Source: Marine group II euryarchaeote REDSEA-S43_B8 (GTDB lineage: Archaea; Thermoplasmatota; Poseidoniia; Poseidoniales; Thalassarchaeaceae). Taken from it: a stretch of DNA of 13,886 bases. The notes below the pieces were generated by a model. That model was not told where the DNA came from. It saw only the letters and a program-made list of their open reading frames with translations, and did not search any database. This document shows positions 1-5,146 of this stretch, one piece after another. Every line of letters starts with the position of its first letter. Positions within the stretch are counted from its first letter, which is position 1. The DNA lies in NCBI GenBank assembly GCA_001629235.1, contig LUSA01000025.1, positions 1 to 13,886 of the forward strand, given 5' to 3'. Both the position numbers and the translations under genes were made by a program.

Positions 1-2
1 TC

Positions 3-134
3 TGTGTATGGATGGTAATCGGGGGCTCGACCGTACGAGGCTTCCTACCAGGGGATTGGACGGTGGACTTGGAGAATGCTGAGACTCACAACACTGAGGT
101 TAATGAGTTCGTAATCGAACTCCAGTATCGTTAG
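3..134 (+). CDS. C-terminal end of an unrecognised protein (partial, 5' end outside window)
   Basis: One frame is open from the left edge to a TAG at 132-134 and gives the last 43 residues of a protein. The other two + frames stop within the first 85 bases. The tail alternates hydrophobic and polar residues (for example VNEFVIELQYR at the very end) and includes a GGSTVRGFLPGDW stretch. This suggests beta strands, as in an extracytoplasmic or beta-sandwich domain, but I do not recognise the family. It runs in the same direction as tuf and is separated from it by 117 noncoding bases with their own candidate promoter, so it is probably not in the tuf transcript. It is also not one of the ribosomal or elongation-factor genes that normally precede EF-1 alpha in archaea. 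Reading frame is moderately sure; function unknown. Confidence 0.55.
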   Translation, partial: CVWMVIGGSTVRGFLPGDWTVDLENAETHNTEVNEFVIELQYR

Positions 135-191
135 TTTTCGGAATCCACGGAAAGCCCGATAGTAGCAATCTGGGACTAGCATACCGAAAAC
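134..191 (+). repeat. Nested inverted repeat / candidate RNA stem-loop between the partial gene and tuf
   Basis: GTTTTCGG at 134-141 is an exact inverted repeat of CCGAAAAC at 184-191; two more pairs form after one mismatch (143-144 with 181-182). Inside it, AGCCCGAT (153-160) pairs with ATCtGGGaCT (168-177) with two single-base bulges and a 7-base loop. The outer arm starts on the last base of the upstream stop codon. It lies upstream of the candidate tuf TATA box, so it most likely belongs to the 3' end of the preceding transcript. It could be a processing or termination element, or a leader structure if tuf also has a more distal promoter. Seen directly; function inferred. Confidence 0.45.
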
Positions 192-202
192 CCCGGGGAA
201 CG

Positions 203-211
203 GTTCATATA
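203..211 (+). promoter_or_regulatory. Candidate archaeal TATA element for tuf-rpsJ
   Basis: GTTCATATA lies 41-49 bases before the EF-1 alpha ATG. An archaeal start site about 25 bases downstream of the TATA centre would fall near 232-235 and leave a short leader containing the Shine-Dalgarno sequence. The match to the consensus is fair, not perfect, and no start site can be confirmed from sequence alone. Confidence 0.45.
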
Positions 212-247
212 CACCTCTTCGGTCGGCGGGCCTACCTTAGAGGTGTA
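210..247 (+). repeat. 9-bp inverted repeat spanning the tuf promoter/leader and covering the Shine-Dalgarno
   Basis: TACACCTCT (210-218) is an exact inverted repeat of AGAGGTGTA (239-247). The right arm contains the GAGGTG ribosome-binding sequence at 240-245. The left arm overlaps the downstream edge of the TATA candidate. Between them a second small stem can form (GGT at 221-223 with ACC at 234-236, then GG with CC). If transcription begins upstream of 210, this hairpin would hide the ribosome-binding site. If it begins near 232, the repeat acts only at DNA level. Confidence 0.5.
240..245 (+). promoter_or_regulatory. Shine-Dalgarno sequence of tuf
   Basis: GAGGTG, six bases before the ATG at 252. 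It is complementary to the archaeal 16S 3' end and fixes the start codon. The same hexamer with the same spacing precedes the internal ATG of aIF5B at 13187. Confidence 0.8.
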
Positions 248-251
248 AATA

Positions 252-1535
252 ATGGGTTCACAATGGGAAGACAAGAGCAAACCGCATCTGAATATCGTTT
301 TCGTTGGTCACGTCGATCACGGAAAGTCGACAACCGTCGGAAGACTGTTGCTGGATAGCGGCCACATAGAGGCACACGTGATTGAGAAGTTCGAGCAGGA
401 AGCTTCAGAGCGAGGGAAGGCCGGTTTCGGTTTCGCCTACGTTATGGACGGACTGAAGGAGGAGAGGGAGAGAGGGATTACTATTGACGTCGCTCACAAG
501 GAATTCTTCACTCCAAAGTACTACTTCACAGTCATCGACGCACCTGGTCACCGTGACTTCGTCAAGAACATGATCACCGGAACCAGCCAAGCAGACGCTG
601 CAGTTCTGAATGTAGCAGCAAACGACGGCGTGAACGCTCAGACCAAGGAGCACGCTTTCCTAGCAAAGGTGCTTGGAGTCAAGGAGCTCATCGTCAACAT
701 CAACAAGATGGATATCAGTGGTGTAGACTGGTCAGAGGACAAGTACAAGAGCGCAGTCGAGGAAGTCTCAAACCTTCTGAAGATGGCAGGATTCAACCCT
801 GCAGATATCCAATTCGTGCCATGCAGCGCACTTGCTGGGGACAACGTCTTCAACAAGAGCGACAATACTCCATGGTACAACGGACCAACTCTGTTCGAGG
901 CTATCGATGCAGTGGAGATGCCGCCAAAGCCAACTGATAGGCCACTCAGGCTACCCATCCAGGATGTATACAAGATCAGTGGAATCGGGACTGTTCCAGT
1001 AGGGAAGGTCGAGACAGGAGTCCTTGAGAGAGGAAAGACCGTTGTATTCAACCCCAGTCAGAAGTCTGCAGAGGTAAAGGACATTGAGATGCACCACACC
1101 AGCCACGCAAAGGCAGAGCCAGGTGACAACGTAGGTTTCAACGTCCGTGGTCTAGCTGCTAACGATATCCGCAGAGGAGACGTCGCAGGATACTCTGACA
1201 GCGAGCCTATGTTCGTCAGACACGACGAGACCTTCGTAGGTCAGATACAGCTTATGGATATACCAAAGGCAATCGGGTCTGGATACACTCCAGTGTTCCA
1301 CGCTCACACCGCTCAGGTAGCTGTCCGATTCGTAGAACTTCTTGAGAACTCAAAAACCAAGGAGGCCAATCCAGCATTCCTAAAGACTGGAGATGCAGCT
1401 CTAGTGCGCTTCGCCCCCACCAAGCCGATGGCAATCGAGCAGATGGATGCTTTCCCCGAACTGTCCAGATTCGCAATTAGAGACATGGGTAAGACCGTGG
1501 CCGCAGGCGTCTGCATGAAGATCGAGAAGAAGTGA
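252..1535 (+). CDS. tuf: Translation elongation factor EF-1 alpha (aEF1A)
   Basis: GTPase that delivers aminoacyl-tRNA to the ribosomal A site in the cytoplasm. The 427-residue protein is full length for archaeal EF-1 alpha. Visible motifs: P-loop GHVDHGKS (residues 19-26), switch I RGITID (74-79), switch II DAPGH (96-100), guanine-specificity NKMD (151-154) and SAL (192-194). The beta-barrel domains II and III follow; GIGTVPVGKVETG marks domain II. The ATG at 252 is supported by a GAGGTG Shine-Dalgarno with 6-base spacing and by the usual short lead before the P-loop. rpsJ follows after 18 bases, the classic archaeal tuf-rpsJ order, so the two are probably co-transcribed. The S12, S7 and EF-2 genes often found just upstream are not present here, because an unrelated reading frame ends at 134. 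Nothing suggests truncation or frameshift. Confidence 0.97.
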   Translation: MGSQWEDKSKPHLNIVFVGHVDHGKSTTVGRLLLDSGHIEAHVIEKFEQEASERGKAGFGFAYVMDGLKEERERGITIDVAHKEFFTPKYYFTVIDAPGHRDFVKNMITGTSQADAAVLNVAANDGVNAQTKEHAFLAKVLGVKELIVNINKMDISGVDWSEDKYKSAVEEVSNLLKMAGFNPADIQFVPCSALAGDNVFNKSDNTPWYNGPTLFEAIDAVEMPPKPTDRPLRLPIQDVYKISGIGTVPVGKVETGVLERGKTVVFNPSQKSAEVKDIEMHHTSHAKAEPGDNVGFNVRGLAANDIRRGDVAGYSDSEPMFVRHDETFVGQIQLMDIPKAIGSGYTPVFHAHTAQVAVRFVELLENSKTKEANPAFLKTGDAALVRFAPTKPMAIEQMDAFPELSRFAIRDMGKTVAAGVCMKIEKK

Positions 1536-1553
1536 TGCGACCCTGGTGAAGTT

Positions 1554-1883
1554 ATGCCGGTTGTCACAACGATCAAGCTGACCGGAGACAACCATCAGGA
1601 TGTAGACTTGGTCTGCCAGCAGATTAAGGCTATTTCCGATGAAACAGGAGTAAATCTGAGAGGACCCATACCTCTCCCTACACGAAGGCTCGTTGTTCCA
1701 TGCAGAAAAAGCCCAGACGGCGAAGGCTCCGAGACTTGGGATCACTGGGAGATGAGAGTTCACAAGAGGCTTCTAGAACTGGTTACCAACACTGCTAAGG
1801 ATGAGAAATCACTGAGAAAGGTCTTGAGGATACCTATCCCAGACTCGGTAACTATCGAGCTATCTCTAAGGAACCTCGACTGA
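1554..1883 (+). CDS. rpsJ: 30S ribosomal protein S10 (uS10)
   Basis: Small-subunit ribosomal protein of the 30S head. The 109-residue product carries the archaeal/eukaryal S10 core: GPIPLPTRRLVVPCRKSPDG (residues 37-56), then ETWDHWEMRVHKRLLEL, ending with a strand VTIELSLRNLD. Length is slightly above the roughly 102 residues usual for archaea; the extra residues are at the N terminus and in the TNTAKDEKSLRK region. A GGTGA sequence at 1545-1549 lies four bases before the ATG. The gene starts 18 bases after the tuf stop and should share its transcript. Its TGA (1881-1883) is only two bases from the stop codon of the opposing peptidase gene, so there is no room for a separate terminator. Confidence 0.96.
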   Translation: MPVVTTIKLTGDNHQDVDLVCQQIKAISDETGVNLRGPIPLPTRRLVVPCRKSPDGEGSETWDHWEMRVHKRLLELVTNTAKDEKSLRKVLRIPIPDSVTIELSLRNLD

Positions 1884-1885
1884 GA

Positions 1886-3232
1886 CTAAAGTAAACCTTC
1901 TTCTCTAGCCAGAGAACCCATCGGATCCCATGCTGGGAGGACTATTGGATCTCCTTTCAGTCCACTCTTCATCTCATCAGTCAGGTAGTCCTTGGGAGCG
2001 GCTATCTCGAACATATGTTCGTCATACCAATTATCGTTCATTGTGTAGAATCCCTTCTCCCCACTGTCTTCAGAACCCCAGGAGTTCTCAACTCTCCATC
2101 TTCTAGGCTTTCCATCCACCACATCAACCCCAGTGAATAGCATTGCATGGGTCATCATTGTCTGTCCAAACCTCAAACGATCAGCCTTCTCCATTCCGAA
2201 TTGAATTCCATACAATCCCTTCAAATCGTACAGATCAGCATCCCATAGCCCCCTCTTGCGAGCCATGTTCTTTCCGACGTCACATCCCATCCAAACGGGA
2301 ATGCCATCCTCTAGCAGTCTCTGTGTGATGTCCTTCATCTCATCAGATGGAACGTTGAGATAAACCACGGGCGGTCCTCCGGCTACGTTCTGTAGAAAAT
2401 CTACTGTATACGTTCGATAGTACTCGTTTCTAGGATCGTTTACGATGCAAATGTACTCCTCCCAATCTACTTCCACATACTCATCGACGAACTCCAAAGG
2501 AGTCATAGTCCCCTTCCTGTGGAATTCTTTGTCCTTGTCTCTCCACTGCCAGTCGAACTTCTCTGGAGGGGTTCCCAGGTGAATGCAAAGAACCCTCCAA
2601 ATCTCTTTCATCCTCTCCTCTTTGTGCTTTCGCGCCTCATTTTTGGATCCTCCATCATCGAGAATCCCCCTTATCTCGCTTGCAGTCGTCCGTAAGATGT
2701 CTTTCAGAACAGTGTTCATCGACCTAGTGCTGCTACTGCTATGTGACTCCGGATATGCTGACATTGGGACTAGACCGTGCTTCCTGATGAGGTTCGTGGC
2801 CATGTTCCATTGTCCACCGTCTCCAATTGGATCGCTAAGAAGAAAGTGAATAGTTCGGTCATCAACCGGTCTGTCAGAAGTCTCTAGTATCGCTTCCAGG
2901 AAGTGATTGGCTCTTTCGAGCTTGTCCCAGAAGTGGATATGAGCTTGGCTGAATTCGAAATTCTTCACGTTCATCTTCTTCATAGCACCTACTCTGAATA
3001 GATTCAGGGTAGCGAAAAGCCAACATCGACCGCTTCTTCTCTGGTTTGTAGCACTCCACTCATCCAGTTTCGTACTGAACGAGAAATCCATGTTCTGGAC
3101 TAGATCCCTACGAAGTGCTAGTGTTGATAGATCTGCATTGCTAACTGCATTCTGAGCAACAGTGGCCGATGGGTCCGAATCGAATGACTTTCTGAATTCC
3201 TCAATCTGTGCTTCAGTTACTCCCTTGGACAT
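1886..3232 (-). CDS. pepC: C1B cysteine aminopeptidase, bleomycin hydrolase / PepC family
   Basis: Papain-fold intracellular peptidase that trims peptides from the N terminus, typically as a hexameric barrel. Numbered from the ATG at 3232 (448 residues), catalytic Cys70 sits in NQRRSGRCWLFA with Gln64 for the oxyanion hole. His362 is in MTHAMLFTGV and Asn383 in VENSWG. The family signature GDGGQWNMATNLIRKHGLVP is intact, as is LPAWDPMG near the end. No signal peptide is seen. The open frame extends upstream to a possible ATG at 3316, but that start would overlap the gins51-like gene by 35 bases. The MSKGVTEAQIEEF start at 3232 matches the family N terminus and length. The C terminus ends PMGSLAREEGLL, about six residues beyond the usual ...GALA end that reaches into the active site. 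C1B peptidases are mainly bacterial and eukaryotic, so acquisition by an archaeon is plausible (inference). Confidence 0.93.
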   Translation of the reverse strand: MSKGVTEAQIEEFRKSFDSDPSATVAQNAVSNADLSTLALRRDLVQNMDFSFSTKLDEWSATNQRRSGRCWLFATLNLFRVGAMKKMNVKNFEFSQAHIHFWDKLERANHFLEAILETSDRPVDDRTIHFLLSDPIGDGGQWNMATNLIRKHGLVPMSAYPESHSSSSTRSMNTVLKDILRTTASEIRGILDDGGSKNEARKHKEERMKEIWRVLCIHLGTPPEKFDWQWRDKDKEFHRKGTMTPLEFVDEYVEVDWEEYICIVNDPRNEYYRTYTVDFLQNVAGGPPVVYLNVPSDEMKDITQRLLEDGIPVWMGCDVGKNMARKRGLWDADLYDLKGLYGIQFGMEKADRLRFGQTMMTHAMLFTGVDVVDGKPRRWRVENSWGSEDSGEKGFYTMNDNWYDEHMFEIAAPKDYLTDEMKSGLKGDPIVLPAWDPMGSLAREEGLL

Positions 3233-3237
3233 GCTAT

Positions 3238-3264
3238 CTCTCAGCCCTGTCCGAAACAGGAGAG
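3238..3264 (-). repeat. Hairpin in the gins51-pepC gap
   Basis: On the - strand, CCTGT-TTCGG-ACAGG forms a 5-bp stem with a 5-base loop (3246-3260). It is flanked by CTCTC and GAGAG, which can pair as an outer stem with a 4-base bulge. It occupies about half of the 49 bases between the gins51-like stop and the preferred pepC ATG and ends six bases before that ATG. It could act as a processing or termination site or affect pepC translation. No T-tract follows it. Confidence 0.4.
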
Positions 3265-3281
3265 AGTTAGTAATTGCCCTG

Positions 3282-4148
3282 CTATATCGGGGCTGCTTCA
3301 GCCAGACCCGCTGCAATTAGAATCTCAGCGATTAATGATGGGCAGGTCTCGATATCACCCTGTGTAAGAACTACCTCTGAACCGTCTGCCATTAGAATAG
3401 GATCCTCGACATCCTTCAGAACTTTGATTCTCAGAAGATTGTCTGATTCTTCGCTGGGTTGCTCTTCCATAGAACCAGACTCGGAAGGAGAGGATGCGTG
3501 TTCGGGGTAATCGTCCATCTCCCGGATCCTGTCCTCTTCGTCAAAGTCTGGCTCTTCCCATTCTTCTTCCATTGGGGCGACTCTTTTGGTAATCGACTCT
3601 TGATTCTCATCATCTGAGTAGTCTCTTAGAGTCTCACTCACTTCGGTGGCCACACCTACGGACTCAGAGTAACCTAGCATATTTGACCAAGAAGTAGAGG
3701 CCTTGTACATCTCAGTGAGATCCTTCAGTCCATTGTAGAATACCCTCTCAGCCGGGTCGTGCTTATTCCAATCCAGCAACGGCAATCCGATACTTTCCCC
3801 AGAGTCCTTGTTTACGGAGTTTAGTAGGTTTGAGGTGATAGCGTGACGCGTAAAGGAAGCAAGCCTGATCCTAGTCAAATCTCTGACGCATGTTCTCGCA
3901 ACTCCAAGCCTTCTAGACAGAAGTTGGGCCTTAGCAGTCATCCCTTCTTCTCTCACAGTCTCAGAGAGCTCAGTTTCCATGTTCTGCAATAACTGACCGA
4001 CTGCATCCCAGAAACCAATCCCGTCCGGCATAGCTACATCTACTGGAGTATCGCTCCCCCTCTGCTTTCTAGTGACCTCAATCAGTGATTTATGGACAGA
4101 CTCTAGTTCTCCCTTCGATAGTCTACGAGGTCCAGAACCGACTGTCAT
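3282..4148 (-). CDS. Gins51-like subunit of the GINS replication complex (divergent)
   Basis: Probable component of the archaeal GINS tetramer, which joins Cdc45/RecJ and MCM in the replicative CMG helicase. The last ~52 residues (237-288) match the small GINS B domain: LLRIKVLKDVEDPILMADGS, then VLTQGDIETCPSLIAEILIAAGLAE. The N-terminal ~160 residues are a helical A-type domain with RTCVRDLTRIRLASFTRHA. The A-then-B order is that of Sld5/Psf1, hence Gins51. Between them lies an acidic, Ser/Glu/Asp-rich linker (about 165-236) containing EEEWEEPDFDEEDR, which makes the protein (288 residues) longer than typical archaeal Gins51. The ATG at 4148 is preferred over an upstream TTG three codons earlier. 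pepC follows after 49 bases, and the start faces away from tRNA-Leu. Assignment rests mainly on the B domain. Confidence 0.75.
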   Translation of the reverse strand: MTVGSGPRRLSKGELESVHKSLIEVTRKQRGSDTPVDVAMPDGIGFWDAVGQLLQNMETELSETVREEGMTAKAQLLSRRLGVARTCVRDLTRIRLASFTRHAITSNLLNSVNKDSGESIGLPLLDWNKHDPAERVFYNGLKDLTEMYKASTSWSNMLGYSESVGVATEVSETLRDYSDDENQESITKRVAPMEEEWEEPDFDEEDRIREMDDYPEHASSPSESGSMEEQPSEESDNLLRIKVLKDVEDPILMADGSEVVLTQGDIETCPSLIAEILIAAGLAEAAPI

Positions 4149-4228
4149 CAACACCAACTACCCATCATCCCACGAAGGAGATACATCAACAATTCCTTGT
4201 GAAATTGACAATGACCATCATGCGGGAG

Positions 4229-4236
4229 AATAAAAT
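4229..4236 (+). promoter_or_regulatory. Candidate TATA box for tRNA-Leu
   Basis: AATAAAAT, centred about 26 bases before the first tRNA base, is AT-rich in an otherwise mixed region and at the right distance for an archaeal promoter. It lies in the 110-base divergent gap between the gins51-like gene and the tRNA; no clear TATA was seen for the opposite direction. Confidence 0.5.
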
Positions 4237-4258
4237 CCATGTCTCCACTCGCGAAGGT

Positions 4259-4343
4259 GCAGGTGTACCCGAGTGGTCAAAGGGGGAGGGCTCAAGATCC
4301 TCTGCATAGCGCTTCGCAGGTTCGAATCCTGCCGCCTGCACCA
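4259..4343 (+). tRNA. tRNA-Leu (anticodon CAA), CCA encoded
   Basis: The cloverleaf folds fully. The acceptor stem GCAGGTG (4259-4265) pairs with CGCCTGC (4333-4339) with one G-T wobble. The D stem is CCC/GGG (4268-4270/4282-4284) with GG in the loop. The anticodon stem GAGGG/TCCTC encloses CTCAAGA, with anticodon CAA at 4293-4295. A 13-base variable arm (4303-4315) and a T stem GCAGG/CCTGC around TTCGAAT follow. The discriminator is A4340 and CCA is encoded at 4341-4343. The long variable arm makes it class II, consistent with leucine; it reads UUG. No intron. Its 3' end is two bases from the stop codon of the opposing HAD gene. Confidence 0.96.
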
Positions 4344-4345
4344 AT

Positions 4346-5065
4346 CTAGAATAAATGTAGAAGAGCCCTTAGAAGCTCTACAGAGCCATCCTTACCTCTT
4401 GACTCGGTAATCAGATCCGCAGACATGGATACCTCTGGGAACTCATCGTTTACAGCGACTGAAAGTCCGACTAGATCAAACATCGGTAAGTCATTAGGAG
4501 CATCCCCACATGCGATTACTCTAGAGGGATCCACTCCTCTCTGCTCCAGGGCCACTCTCAATCCATTTGATTTGTTGAGTCCCGGACTTGCAATGTGTAC
4601 AGCAAAACCAGTGGAGACGACCTCTAGATCAGACCATTTGCTATCTGCAATTAGATCCCTCATCAATTCAAAGGAATCGGTTTCACTAAGGCACCATTCA
4701 GTCTCTCTCCATCTGTTTGACTCAATTCCTCTTGGGTCCAAACCATCGATTTTCGTGGCCAGCCACTCTGCCGCCTCCTTCGCCCTGCTCCCATCGGAAA
4801 GAGCCAGAATTTCATGACCTTCGCCACTGTCCCAGACCATACCTCCGTTCTCAGCCACTATGAATCCAGAGGCACCTATGGCTTGCATAATTGGAGTAAC
4901 ATTCGGCAGAGTCCTACCTGAAGCCAGTGAAACTGGCATTACCTCCCTGTCAACCCTTCTCGCAAGCTTGACTAGATCTTCATGAACACCCTCCCTATCC
5001 AGCAGAGTTCCATCTACATCAAATACTATCATATCCCAATTATCAGGGTCTGGGATTTCGACCAT
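4346..5065 (-). CDS. HAD-family phosphatase, archaeal phosphoglycolate phosphatase-like
   Basis: Cytoplasmic Mg2+-dependent phosphatase of the HAD superfamily with a Cof-type (C2B) cap. The closest recognised group is archaeal phosphoglycolate phosphatase, which removes phosphate from 2-phosphoglycolate. Motif I is DVDGTL (residues 16-21; Asp16 nucleophile, Asp18 acid/base). Motif II is Ser49 in LASGR, motif III Lys165 in GLNKSNGL, and motif IV GDAPND (187-192). ENGG at 72-75 is typical of this subgroup. The 239-residue length is normal. The ATG at 5065 is the first in-frame start after an upstream stop; no convincing Shine-Dalgarno is seen. It is divergent from the metal ATPase (81-base gap) and convergent with tRNA-Leu. 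Related sugar phosphatases (sucrose-phosphate or Cof-like) cannot be excluded, so substrate is tentative. Confidence 0.85.
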   Translation of the reverse strand: MVEIPDPDNWDMIVFDVDGTLLDREGVHEDLVKLARRVDREVMPVSLASGRTLPNVTPIMQAIGASGFIVAENGGMVWDSGEGHEILALSDGSRAKEAAEWLATKIDGLDPRGIESNRWRETEWCLSETDSFELMRDLIADSKWSDLEVVSTGFAVHIASPGLNKSNGLRVALEQRGVDPSRVIACGDAPNDLPMFDLVGLSVAVNDEFPEVSMSADLITESRGKDGSVELLRALLHLF

Positions 5066-5146
5066 GAACGCTGGGATTCATTCCTGTTCATGATTCCACC
5101 GACAAGAGAACATCATCTTCAAGCCACACATTACTGTCGATGAATT

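Noticed and set aside
638..1051. 137-residue - strand frame inside tuf
   Set aside because: Shadow of EF-1 alpha, which is intact and full length on the + strand.
3233..3316. 28-residue N-terminal extension of the C1B peptidase from ATG 3316
   Set aside because: It would overlap the gins51-like gene, runs through a hairpin, and does not match the family N terminus, which begins at the 3232 ATG.
5066..5146. Divergent promoter(s) between the HAD gene and the metal ATPase
   Set aside because: Promoters must exist here or nearby, but no stretch matches a TATA element well enough to place one.
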